From Durusdinium trenchii (lineage: Eukaryota; Sar; Dinophyceae; Suessiales; Symbiodiniaceae), in the NCBI GenBank assembly GCA_963970005.1, contig CAXAMN010023362.1, forward strand, positions 532,801 through 596,800: DNA of 64,000 nt, read 5' to 3'. This document shows positions 23,241-33,687 of the stretch, piece by piece. Numbering within the stretch: the stretch's first letter is position 1; each line of letters opens with the position of its first letter. A program made the position numbers and the translations under genes. The notes below the pieces were generated by a model. That model made no database searches. It was not told the origin of the DNA and saw nothing but the letters and a program-made list of their open reading frames with translations.

Positions 23241-23743
23241 TAGCTGGCCTTCCTACTAGGTGTTAGGTGTTTCTTTGACGCTACTAGAGGTTCCTGGCCT
23301 TACCACTACTTGGGGGCGAAGTACACGTCATCTTGCCTCCCCTCGGGAAGGCGTGTGTGTGTGTAACCCTTGGAGTCATAGGGATCCTTTCAGATTGTTT
23401 TAGCTTCACAGTTGTTTTCCTTGTGCAGCAGGGGGACTGGAGCCGATTTGCCTATCCAGTCCAACGAAGCTATGGCATTTCGGCGGATGAGTGGTCTGAT
23501 CAACCACTTGTACCTGCACAATTTTTAAACCTTTGGTAAAGGGCTAATGCACTCGGCAGACATGAACGAACGTCGTCAGCCTGCTCGATCCGCGATCGTC
23601 GATGGGTTTCTTCCGCTTTGGGCCTTCTTTCCTCTTAAAGTCCTCCAGGTTCCCGTGGTTCGTACTTGTTCCCTTAGGAATTGGAACCCTAGGCCGGCGT
23701 GTGGCACCGCTTTCAGTTCAGTACACCCTATCCTAAGTGTGTG

Positions 23744-24185
23744 TGCAACCTTCAAAAACCCTTCATGCAGCTCTTTGAGCCAAGAAGTAGGCCAGCGTGG
23801 AACCCGTAGGACTGGGCAAGCACGCAGGTGACAGGTGAGCAAGCTTGCAGCCCAGAAACTGGATATCTTCACCTCCTGAAGACAAGTGTTCTCAGCCTGT
23901 CCGCCTTTATGTAACGTTTTCAAACCACCTTCCTTTCTTATGGGCTGCTTGATCATGCCACCCCGGAAAACAATCATGTCAATGTTGGTGTGGCCGACGC
24001 AAGTTTGATTCAATACCCCTTCCAAGCCCCAAATCGGGTTGACATGGACAATCACTCATATCTTCTTTCGGCAAGCATCTGCTGAGCGCAAAGCTGACAG
24101 GACTACACGCAGAATCTCCTTTGTGCCTTAAGTTCGCTTCAGGCATCCAATCAGCTCCAAGGCTCAGTTACTGATGTAACTCCAA
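23744..24185. other. no gene seen
   Basis: Single-copy-looking DNA between the macrosatellite and the minisatellite. A minus-strand frame is open but runs into the satellite, and I see no domain. Confidence 0.4.
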
Positions 24186-24189
24186 CCTC

Positions 24190-24315
24190 GTAGCGATGGC
24201 CTCCACCCTAGTAGCAATGGCCTCCACCCTAGTTGCGATGGCCTCTACCCTAACTAGTAGCAATGGCCTCCACCCTAGTAGCGATGGCCTCCAACCTAAT
24301 GGCGATGGCGTCCAC
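24190..24315. repeat. AGCGATGGCCTCCACCCTAGT minisatellite
   Basis: About six head-to-tail copies of a 21-base unit close to AGCGATGGCCTCCACCCTAG. The reverse complement of the unit occurs twice at 29703-29752, inside the antiporter gene, so the family is dispersed. Confidence 0.85.
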
Positions 24316-25677
24316 CCTATAATGGCAAGATTCGGTGATCAAGCCGCAGTTGGTCTTCTGGTGCCAGTTGATCTGCCAATACCTTGCAGACTTGAATGGA
24401 CTATACTACCCCCAGGTGAGTTAGGAGTTGTGCCAATTATGAGATAAGTTGTTTCTTGCACAAGTCCTGGCACATGTGTCTGCGAAACGTTGACTGAAAC
24501 CATTCAAAAAGCACATGAGTCACATGAGATAGGAGTCATACTCTTTAAAACATTTTGGGGGGGGGGCGGGGGAGTGCCCCCAATTCACCTCTCACCAGTG
24601 TCCCCTTTGGAATATATCATTTCAAAGAGATAGGCTCAGCTACCCTCTGGTGTTCTTGATTTTGATGGTAGATGCATGATGAGATGGGAGTTGTGGACAC
24701 ACTTGGAAACACATGAGATGGAACTTTGAAGTTTGCACAGTCACTTCACAAGTCCCAAATCACTAGTGGATAGTATAAATGCAAATCATCGCGCTGACTG
24801 TGCGAGTGCTGAGTACACAACAGCGACCCCTCAGCAGGAGCTTTGAAGTCAATTGAGGTAACAAGAGATGCATCGGACAAAGTGGGGCAGCATGAGAGGA
24901 GGGCACAAAGCTTCATAGGACAAGGTGAGTAAAATTGGCTGAGATCACGGACGCACACCTGACAAAAAGGCCCTGACATTGAGGTCAGGTGAGATCCAGG
25001 ATGTGGCGTGATGCGTGGAGACTGTATGAATTACTAAACGAAGTTGTCAAAAGGATGCTGGCTAAATAAGAAAGGGGGCAAGGATAAGGTGAGGTCATGG
25101 ATCACATGATTTCACTGTTGAAATTCGAGCGGAACCCTCCCGCCGCACCTCCAACTGGATCCCCCACTAAAGTCGCCAGGTGCAAATGAGGAAACCGGAG
25201 ATGCTTCACGGCCAGCAGGTCAAGCACACCGAAAGACTCTGGCTGTTTCCAGGTGACAAACATGGCTCCAACCACACATGGAAGTGGCTGTGAGTTCTGG
25301 TGAGCTGATTGAGATGAGTTGAGAAATGGTGACATGCATCATAATGCGGAAAAATCGGGATTGGCGTTGGGGATGCAAATCAGGGAAATGGGGCGCAACC
25401 AAAAGCAAAAATACTGAACGGAAGTGGCATGAGAAAATCCCACAATCCACAAAATCACAAAGATGAAATGAGACACCAAATGGAACGATTGACGAGAAAA
25501 CATGATACATTGGGCAGACTCTGAGACAATTTGGAGCTCCTTAGGGCGACAGAATTGGGCAAGTGAGCAAAGGCATATGCAATCTTTTTGTATTCCGTGT
25601 TCTTTAACTTTTTAAATAGGCCAAAGGCCAAGGGGGGGAGGTCGCCAAGAGGAAGAGGTAGCTATAGTAGCCATTAA

Positions 25678-25830
25678 GTAGGACGCTACTGCATATTATG
25701 GACGCAAGATAGCTCACGCTTCTTCGAAGCTCCCCCCGCCTGAGAGGGGGTGGAAGCTTCCTTGAAGAACGCTCGCATTAATGAAGAACTGTTCCTAGTA
25801 GCTTCTTGTTCCTAGGTTTTTAGGGAAACT
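25678..25830. repeat. dispersed hairpin repeat, copy 2
   Basis: Same family as 3228-3360: GGACGCTACT, then AAGATAGCTCACGCTTCTTC, an inverted repeat (CTTCTTCGAAGCT against AAGCTTCCTTGAAGAA) around a C/G-rich loop, CGCATTAAT, and an end GTTCCTAGGTTTTTAGGGAAAC. The ending is shared with the copy at 26488-26590. Confidence 0.75.
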
Positions 25831-26114
25831 TAACTTCCTGTCTCCTCTGTGAACGTCACATCTGCAGCGAACACCAACATTCGCTTTTTATTGCTTCCAT
25901 GTTCTGTCAGAGTCACCTCGTCACCTTCGTCGTAAATACGCGGCATATATAGAGAGAGATACAATAAAATATAGATATATATATAGTTTTGAACATATAT
26001 AAAACAAAAATAACGCATGATGTATCATGATGTCATTGCAGTGTGATATTTGGAAGTGGAACATTGGGGGCTAACACAAAGAGATAGAAAACAAAACACC
26101 AAACCTGGACTTGT

Positions 26115-26240
26115 AGGAGACCCTGACCAGGCACCAGCTCCAGCTCCATGTCTTTCAGGTACAACTCGTTGATGATATGTTGCGTCCCAACATCGTGAAA
26201 AGGGTGGAAGGAACGGAAGTCCACGACCTTGCATCCAACC
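26115..26240 (-). CDS. possible isolated exon, unknown protein
   Basis: A minus-strand block preceded by an ACACGCAG acceptor-like site encodes VGCKVVDFRSFHPFHDVG followed by TQHIINELYLKDMELELVPG. Its composition is that of a folded protein and differs from the frames around it. It ends near a GT donor candidate. I cannot name a family or link it to other exons; it could be a relic. Confidence 0.35.
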
Positions 26241-26487
26241 TGCGTGTTTCCCGCGGTGCATGCGGCACCGCACGCGTGTCAATCGAAGAGAGAACCGTCT
26301 GAAGATCTCCGCCTCCAAAAGTCCATTCAGCAAGGCACCCTGCTGGCCCCATTGCGCACGCGAACGGGTCTGCACGCAGAAGTAGACCTTAAGAAGAAAC
26401 GGTTGAGCAAAGGTCTTTTTTGAGTCCAGGGGCGGGGGGTAGGCCGAGGCAGTAGCTAGATAGCTAGTAGAAGCAAACAGTAGCTAG

Positions 26488-26590
26488 TAGCTACAAGAAC
26501 GCTACTACCTAGGACCTAGGATGCAGGATAGCTCACACTCGCACTATTCATTCATTTGGTTCCTAGATTTTTAGGGAAACATAACTACTT
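26488..26590. repeat. dispersed hairpin repeat, copy 3
   Basis: Carries the same starting (ACGCTACTAC, GGATAGCTCAC) and ending (TTTGGTTCCTAGATTTTTAG) words as the copies at 3228 and 25678 but lacks the long inverted repeat in the middle. It shows that the hairpin core can be lost or was gained within the family. Confidence 0.65.
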
Positions 26591-28679
26591 TGATCTGAGA
26601 GAGGGCAGGCAGCAAATGATAAAAGCCAACAAAAGCCAAAGCTACAATGCTGCCAAGCTTTGAACCCTGCATGCCTGCAAGCAGTGGGAAACCAAACTGG
26701 GTGTCAGGCTGAGTGAAGTACACCAGTCTCGATTTTGGCAGTGTCACTCCTTGCTTGTGAAGAGGCACTGCTATTGAAACGGTAGCGGGTAGTGTGTCAA
26801 AACACCTTCACCTGCCAAACAAAACATCCAAAACCCTTCCAATTATATAGAACCCCCATTCTGTAGTACAACAGAACGAGGAACCCGACCCCACAAATTT
26901 GCTGTTTTGGAAGGACCCGACCCTGCTTGACTGCAAAATGCTTGACTCATCTTGACTCCAACGTACATAAAATCATTGAATGAACAGGAAAGTTGCACTA
27001 CAGAATAGTGAGGACCCAACCCTCATGTTAGCAATGTGTTTGACTACAAAATGGTGTGGCCCCGACCTACCAAGTTGAGGCGTTCTGATCTGTTCTGAGG
27101 CCTCTTCAATCTTGAAGAAAATGTGCGCATTGCAAACAAGGGCTTATAATATTATTGTTATTAGAAGTTTGGCCTTGCATGTATTCTTTTGGACAACATG
27201 TTGGAAGGTACCACAGGAATCTACACAGACTGTGTCCATGCATGTTGTCGTCACTCCAGGGAGCCCAGGCATTCTGTAGTTAAACATAGTTATGTTCGTT
27301 TAAAACATAGACGAAGCATCCGTTTGAACACGTGTTGTTCGTTTTTGAAGGGTGAAACGTCTTTACAAGTTTCTCTTCATAAGAATCTTCATTTGAATCT
27401 CTTCTCCGGCAAATCAAGGGATGCCCGTCTAGAAGCTTGGCCTTAAATATTGTGAGCGGCCAAAATGGCTGCAAAAATTGGCGCTACATTTTGGTGAAGT
27501 AGGTTAAAATCAAGTTAATAGGCAGAATCTGCACTACATTATGCTACGTAGGTTACCAACGTCTATATCTCACATGAAAACTAGCCGCTACAAAATGAGT
27601 CTTGCTACAAGATGCGGGCTCCAACCCCAGTTTTTGCAGCATATTAAAAAGCATTTGAAAAACTCAACGTAGTGGCCTCAAGACACCCCATTTCATATAG
27701 GAAATCCAATCAGGAATAAAAGTACCGCTTCATTGCGCTGGGCATTCGGCTTCAAGGTGCGTCCGAGTCTCTTTGCTTCTTCAATGCGTCGTTTTGCTTC
27801 AATTTCCCTTCGTGTCAGGACCACGCGCAAGACAGTTGGGCAAATCAAGATTGAGATCAAAACCTGGGCTGAGTCCGTTCAGATTGACAAGAAAATTGGC
27901 TGTGGGAGTACAGCATTGCTCGAATCTTAAGAAGCAATCTATATAGTCAAGATTTTAGGCGTGGCTGCCAAAGCTCCTTGTTCAATCTTGTGCCATCATA
28001 TAGATTGGGGGGCCATCACTTCCCTGTTTTGGACAACTTTAGACTTCAGCTTGGAAGGGAGGCATCGATTTCGTGTATATAGTTAGTACAGCCAAGCTTC
28101 AACCAAACAAGTGCATGTATGAGCACGAGCAACAGTCAAAGGTAACGTAACAGCAAAGTTCGGCTGATACTAGAAGCAGCTAAGAGCATTCACCAAGCTG
28201 TTTCCGCGACATCTTCTGTGGTTGCAAACCAAGCTATGTTGAAGTGGGCAAGTAATACCTAAGGGCATCGCTAGGGGTGTCGCTTGAAATCCCCATTTTT
28301 TTGGCCCCAAAGGATATGACTATTGCATGTGGAATTACTTTTCAGATCAAGAAGCTCTTGAAAGAAAAACTACTGACTGTCACACAAATAAGTTTGGACA
28401 ATGTTAGGGCATCGCTTTTGGGGGCGCACTGCTCCCCTTGGTTTTTGCGAATTATCTAGGATTGAAAGCGGCTCACATCTTCTGCTCTACATGCCATGTT
28501 TTGACGGTTGCTCATATACTTGCATCCACGAAGATGCGGTAAGGCTGACCAATCAATGAAGTCTCTTGTACCACTGCCTTTTGGGATATGATCTGCATAG
28601 TCTTTTTAGTGCGATACTTCCCAACAAACTTCCCGGAGTCATTCGCAGCCACATGAAGGGCAAGAGGCAGCAAGAACCA

Positions 28680-31600
28680 GTGCACTATAGCTCTCTCCTG
28701 AGATCGAGGACATGTTTTCCGGTGCTTTCTGAGATTTGCTGGGTGATCCGGGTCTTTGTATGTCTTTGAGCTCCAGATCCGCGAGATGTAGGGTAGCTAA
28801 CATCTTACAACTGGCACCTTCTAGGCCCCCAAGCCTCAAGCTCACCCTGGCGAAGCCTCCTTCACTTCCTCCAAGCTTCCGCTCAAGAGGTTCCCCCTCA
28901 CAGCACGCAAGGCCAGAATGAAAGAGAACTCCCCCCAGCTGCCCCAGGCAAACCCCAGGATCAAGAAGTCGTTGAAGGTCAGCGGCATCGCAAAGAAACC
29001 CATGCAAAGCTTTGCAAACACACACCTATAGGGTGACCACTTGCAAAGCTTCACGGAGATAGATAGCACAAAAGTCTAGCAATCGTGAAAGCTGTACATC
29101 CTTTCGTATTCTTTGCACTGAGCTTCAGAAATTGCCAAGCGGCAAAAGCAAGACCGACGCCCGCTTCCAGACTTCGACATTTCCAAAGTCTTCTACAGGC
29201 ACAGTAAAGCCGATGCTACAAGCAAAAAAGTAGCGCATCAAAAATGTGGCGACGCGCTTTACCTGGCGCTTCCACGCGTGGTGGACGTGTTCGTCCTTAA
29301 ACAGCAGGGCCAGTTGTTTGACTTGATTACGATTGCAAAACACCATGACACATAATGCCACGACATGAAAGCGAAGGAACTTCGGCGAATCACTAGCAAA
29401 CAAGGAACAGTGCAGAAGCAAAACCCTGCCAGAAATGCTCCCAGCAACGCTGAAGAACCTGTCATTTTGCACCTTGGTCTGTGATAATGATAGTAATACA
29501 GAGTAATAATGAATAATGTGATGTGATATGGTCGCATCACTTCTACGAGCAATTTTTGTACTTTTCTCTGTTGCACATAATGCATATACATCTGTCCATT
29601 GTCCGTCAAGCTTCGCCGGCATGTACACCACAGTCGTTGCCTGCAGGAATAACATGCACAAATCTGTTGACAACATTCAAGAGCCTTCTTCAAGAATAGA
29701 TTAGGTTGGAGGTCATCGCTATTAAAAGGTTGGAGGCCATCGCTTCAAGAACAAATCACCTATCATTCCAGACTGCTTGCAATGCTTCACTCAAAAGTTC
29801 AAAAGTATCTTCCGTGCAGATCCTCAAAACTTGTTCTTGCACATGTCACTTGCGGCTCTGAGGCAGGCACCAGCAACATTCCAAGCACGATGTTTTCTTG
29901 GTTTTTCTTGTCGACTCGCGGTAGCACCACCTGTCAAAAACTTGGCTTGCAGCTGCTTGGCCTTTGATTTTGACTCTGGGGCTCAGCACCCAGGGTACCC
30001 AGGGTCACTGAGTGGCCTTGTCCAAAAAGCAAGGGACGACTTTGACTGCTAGGAAGCTCATGAACACCACCAGCACCAGCATCACCCTGAGCAAAGCGTT
30101 CAATGGAGGCGGCTACGGAGGAAACCATGCGCAGGCAAAAGCAAAACGTGCGGGCGAGCGTCACTATCGGAACAACCTGAGCAGCCACAGTAAAGAGGAT
30201 TGATTGTATGTCAGGAAGAAGAAGCAGGTTTCCAGTGAACGTACGTCAAGACTGCCCCAAAAAGTCCTAGAAGCATATGTATGCCATGGCCCATTGGCCA
30301 CAATGGCGTCTATCTCAGTGATCAAGGAGATGTTGATCAGTTCCTTGCATCGTAATGTGTCTTCGTTGCTGTTCCAACATCGCGATCACACAAGGTGCCA
30401 AATCGTTGCTTCTCAGCATCATTAACAGTTGCAGCAGCCAACAGCAACTGCCCGCTCGGTTGGTTGAGCACGCCCCCTCCTTTCATCACGTTCAGGGCAA
30501 TACCTGTTGACCTCAACCGCAAACATAACCCCGCCGCATCGAATCAAAATCTAAGCAACAGTGCCATGGTGATGGATGTGCTTGAAGTTGATCGCATACA
30601 CAGACATTTATACAATGAAGATTCACCTCATGCCTTTGGCAATGCCACCTTTCTTCCATTGAGTCAAGTTGAGGAGCATTGTAGCAAAGGAGGCTCCAAT
30701 GGAAAAAGCTTGCATGGTCTCCAATTGCAGTGCCGCAACTGCCTCAGCCAGGATGCAACAATGAAAAAACAGCTCAGGAGAGTTCAGCTCAATCAAGAAA
30801 CTAAGCACCCTGCCACCACCATACCTACAATCTGTGCAACGTCTTCTGTACCATGTAATTTTGGACAAGTGAGCAGGCCTAAGCCCATGGGCAAAAAGGA
30901 GCCAACAACTCCAACCGCCAGCGCACGAAGACCAACGATTTTTATCATTTCCTTGGGCGACAAGCTGAAACATCAGGACTCAGAACTTCGATGCGCTTCA
31001 AAGTCAGCGCAAAGGTGCATCCATGCATCCATGTCAACATGCAGGCCCGCTTCTATCATCAAAAGCACCTCAATTCCCCCGCCAAACGCTCTATCAACTT
31101 ATCGCACAAGCCTGCAGCATATTCAACATATGGCTGCCCCCTTTCGTTGTCCAAGTGAAGCATGGGAAATAAATAACACTCGCAAGAGTAGAGGCCTTCC
31201 AACTGAATCTGGAGAACAGTAAAATGTCCCGATTCTATCTGAACGTGCATGCACATCCTTCTGCACAACCTGTAGCTGACATGACACGGAGGTGCAGCAG
31301 AATCATGTGTGCGATTCTATGGGGGTGATACAGTCAGCTACAAGTAAATTCCGCAACAGTGCAATAGGATGCAATAGGGCCATAGGGATATGGCTGGGAC
31401 TTAAGCACCCAAAAACAGAAGGCACGAAGGATGGAAGAAAAGCAAGTGTGGCGAGGTCAAGTGGTCATCAGCCCGCTAGATAAATAGCATGAGATGGGCA
31501 GCACGACCATTCTGTTGAATGTGTGCTAACCCAATTCGGAGAGGACTCAAATTTACTCAAAGACCAACAGGTGTCACAATTCAAGAATGCCAAAGCATGC

Positions 31601-31827
31601 CAAAGCACTAGCGCAATCTCACCCTGCAAGATTAGAGCATTCGTTTCCGGAACGAGGTTCTTGACATGAGGGCCAGCAATGATGCCCACCGTGATTTCAC
31701 CAATCAAGGCCGGCATCCCAAGTCTTGCAAACAGCTTGCCAGAAATCCAAAGAGCTGCCGTGAACAGCAGGAAAGCATAGAGCCTTCGAAAAGCGTCTTC
31801 TTCAGTGTGGGCCTCGTGGCCCTCCAT
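28680..31827 (-). CDS. cation:proton antiporter, CPA2/PF00999 type, at least 9 exons
   Basis: Members exchange Na+ or K+ for protons across a membrane. Exon 1 starts at 31827 with MEGHEAHTEEDAFRRLYAF and gives LGMPALIGEITVGIIAGPHV, the typical first membrane helices. Further minus-strand blocks follow in family order: IEAGLHVDMDAWMHL (about 31060-30995), VGLRALAVGVVGSFLPMGLG (about 30945-30830), GIALNVMKGGGVLNQPSGQL then LLAAATVND (about 30530-30425), ISLITEIDAIVANGP (about 30345-30290), a hydrophobic LLRVMLVLVVFMSFLAV (about 30130-30010), HHAWKRQVKRVATFLMRYFF then ACSIGFTVPVEDFG (about 29300-29130), MPLTFNDFLILGFAWGSWGE then FSFI (about 29030-28865), and SGESYSALVLA (about 28735-28690). Exon borders are approximate, and I did not find the usual Asp-rich exchange helix in full. 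The ATND motif may be part of it. Two copies of a minisatellite unit sit in an intron. The copia element ends about 300 bases upstream on the same strand. Confidence 0.8.
29703..29752. repeat. two inverted copies of the 24.2-kb minisatellite unit
   Basis: GGTTGGAGGTCATCGCT and GGTTGGAGGCCATCGCT lie 25 bases apart and are the reverse complement of the unit tandemly repeated at 24190-24315. They sit between antiporter exons. Confidence 0.7.
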
Positions 31828-32062
31828 TTTGGCATATCGCTTTGACTACACTGCGCGCCGTTTTGAGCCTAGCCACCAAATAACGCTCATGCTTGGTTCA
31901 AGCTGCTGATGCACAAGGAACTGTTGTGTCCGCGTGCTGACCAGCTGTCGGTCATTTTCCTCGCTTCAAAAGGGGCTTCAGATGTACACTTCATGATTTG
32001 TGCACAATCCCTTCAACGTTCAAGCTTGGTACACTTCTAGATTTGTGCGTTTTCCGCACCGG

Positions 32063-32090
32063 CACTCCCCCTCCGTCGCTTCGACGGAGG
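32063..32090 (-). promoter_or_regulatory. polypurine tract, hairpin and putative 3' LTR start
   Basis: On the minus strand the sequence CGGAGGGGGAG is followed directly by TG at 32064-32063, the classic arrangement of a polypurine tract and the first bases of a 3' LTR. The tract is part of a perfect 9-bp hairpin (CCTCCGTCG, loop CTT, at 32070-32090). Further towards 31985 the words CACAAATCTAGAAGTGTAC and CACAAATCATGAAGTGTAC form a direct repeat. The LTR end cannot be set because the partner LTR is outside the window. Confidence 0.5.
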
Positions 32091-32140
32091 ATATCGGTGC
32101 CACCGAAAGAGGAGAGGCTCAAACCTCTTCTCTTGTGGGC

Positions 32141-33121
32141 TCATGGGGTCACAAAAAGGGTGTACCCCGTCCAGCCGTAGGGTAAATGTGTCGACCTACA
32201 GCCTTCTCTCAGATCGCAGATGACCATCTTCTTCTTCCCCACTGCCGCCCACGCGATTGTCAGTCTCCACTGACTCCATGTCTCCTCCCACAGGCGGTCG
32301 CCCGTGAAGTCATACTTCTGCCTTCTGGAGTTGGGATGTTCTCTGATGGCCACCCTCTTCCCCTCGGCATTCGTTTTCACATCCACCCACGTGTCTTTTC
32401 GGGTGTTCTGATGTGGCGGCCTATTCACTTCATTCTTGATGCCACCCGAGAGGAACTCCTTCTGGAAGGGCGGAAGCCTGAGGAACTCCTCCATGGTGGT
32501 CCCCTCGATCTCCCAGACTCCCAGCTGCAAGCCTTCCGGAGTCCCAGCCATGAGGAGCTCGAAGGTTCGCTTATCTTGCTGAGCCTCTCGGTCTGCCTTG
32601 GTGCTCTGCCGAGGCTGGATCACCTCCTCGAACACCTCCTCGCTTCCAGCTGGTCTATCCCTTCTCTCCTCAGGTGTCGATGTGCTCCCACCGGTAGTCG
32701 CCAATGTCCCTGCTGTAGTTTCCACCCGGGTTCGACCAGGGTCGACTCCCACGATCCGAACTCCGGTTCCATCCATCGCCACCCAAGTGCCTCCGTAATC
32801 GGGGCGAGGTCCTCTCTTCGCCATGATTCGGTCCCATGCGGCCCGTCTCATGCCCACCTCTTCCCTTCGACTCTTCTCCTTCTCAAAGTCATAGGGCTCT
32901 CGGTGACATAGGTCTGGATCGTGGCCATGTCGATGTCCCGAATGTCGTTCAACTCCCTGTTGAGGTGACTCCACTTCCATCAACCGTCCCCGTCGTGGAG
33001 GCGTTTGCGTACTGGTCTCCTCCGTGATCTTGTTCTTCCCTCTCTCACCTGGGACTTGAAGCGTTCGGATGGAGATCCGGTCCACTGGTGTTCGAGTTCC
33101 CAGTTCTTGTCTCTGGTACAA
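32141..33121 (-). pseudogene. copia C-terminal block after dUTPase
   Basis: A 326-codon minus-strand frame overlaps the end of the dUTPase frame in another phase, so the original polyprotein probably continued here through a frameshift. It has no domain I know. Features are MAKRGPRPDYGGTWVAMDG, an Arg/Gly-rich middle, TFELLMAGTPEGLQLGVWEI, LRLPPFQKEFLSGGIKNEVN and a Trp-rich end (DRLWEETWSQW). The composition is protein-like and it ends 77 bases before the polypurine tract, consistent with a genuine 3'-terminal domain of the element. Confidence 0.55.
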
Positions 33122-33687
33122 GGGGTCGTCAGGCTCCGCCCACGGATACAGCTCTCAATGCGACTTCCTCGTGTGGTTTCATTCAGCTCCTCCACACACC
33201 TCACGTCCAGCTCCATGATCTTTTCCACAACGATCTGGGCAACCCTGTCTCCCTTGTAGATCCGGAGGTCAACGTCGGAGTGATTCTTGAGGAGCACCTT
33301 GATTTCCCCTCGGAAGTCTCTGTCTACCACTCCAGCACCCGTCTCAATTCCCCTGATTGCAAGGGATGACCGAGGGGCTATCCTCCCATAGCTTCCTGGT
33401 GGCAGTTCCAAGGCAATTCCGGTCTTCACCAGGACGCTGTCTCCGGGAGGCACCATCGTTTCGATGATCGAGTACAGGTCCAGCCCTGCAGCATGCTCCG
33501 ATCCTCTGGTAGGGATCTTTGCTTCTGTTGAAAGTAGCTTCACTCTGAGCTCCTCCCTCGGGGCGAACCACTTCCGAGCTCCTGCGGTGCCCATCCTGAA
33601 CACAATGTCCCCGATGATCGCGATTGCAGCCGTGATGAGAACCACTATCCACCACTCGCTGCTTCCCCCTTCGGTCGAGGTGCACAC
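32980..33687 (-). pseudogene. membrane segment plus trimeric-type dUTPase in copia
   Basis: dUTPase hydrolyses dUTP to dUMP and pyrophosphate, which limits uracil entry into DNA made by reverse transcriptase. The frame starts with a hydrophobic helix (WWIVVLITAAIAIIGDIVF, about residues 12-30). Trimeric dUTPase motifs follow in order: AAGLDLYS (66-73), APRSSLA (104-110), TGAGVVDRDFRGEI (117-129) and KGDRVAQIV (145-153). The conserved aspartates of motifs 1 and 3 are present. Motif 5, normally a GFGSTG loop, is not intact: after ETTRGSR comes IESC. It lies between RNase H and the 3' end of the element and overlaps the RNase H frame by a few codons in a different phase, so a frameshift (programmed or mutational) separates them. 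Activity is unlikely in this copy. Confidence 0.85.

Larger units (their letters stand above)
16800..23743 (+). repeat. macrosatellite, about 1.08-kb units
   Basis: Six related units lie head to tail, beginning at about 16800, 17886, 18230, 21834, 22209 and 23352. A full unit starts with a GT run, then CCCTTGTAGTCACAGGGAT, a CAGGGGGG block, CAACAATTTTTAAA, TTTGGGCC(T)CC, GGCCGGCGTGTGGC and CATATCCATAAGTGTG. It then has a GACCCGTCGAACGGG block, the dyad TGACCGCAGCGGTCA, a pyrimidine-rich tract, and ends in a 9-bp-stem hairpin (CGCCTCCCC, loop TC) abutting the next GT run (17866-17885, 21814-21833, degenerate near 23334). Units 2, 4 and 6 are truncated. Parts of units 5 and 6 (about 22206-22603 and 23348-23742) are nearly identical. 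Unit 3 is split by the element at 18799-21312. Frames inside it are repeat-derived and I annotate none as genes. Confidence 0.85.
24316..28600. other. repeat-rich stretch, no clear gene
   Basis: Apart from the repeats and one possible exon listed separately, I see no recognisable coding sequence. A G-run with ten consecutive G lies near 24556 and AT runs near 25935-25990. Words such as AGGTGAG(A/G)TC recur between 24920 and 25100. Minus-strand terminal exons of the antiporter may extend into the right end of this stretch. Confidence 0.4.

Noticed and set aside
30395-31222. 275-codon plus-strand frame
   Set aside because: It lies opposite several antiporter exons and has no motif of its own.
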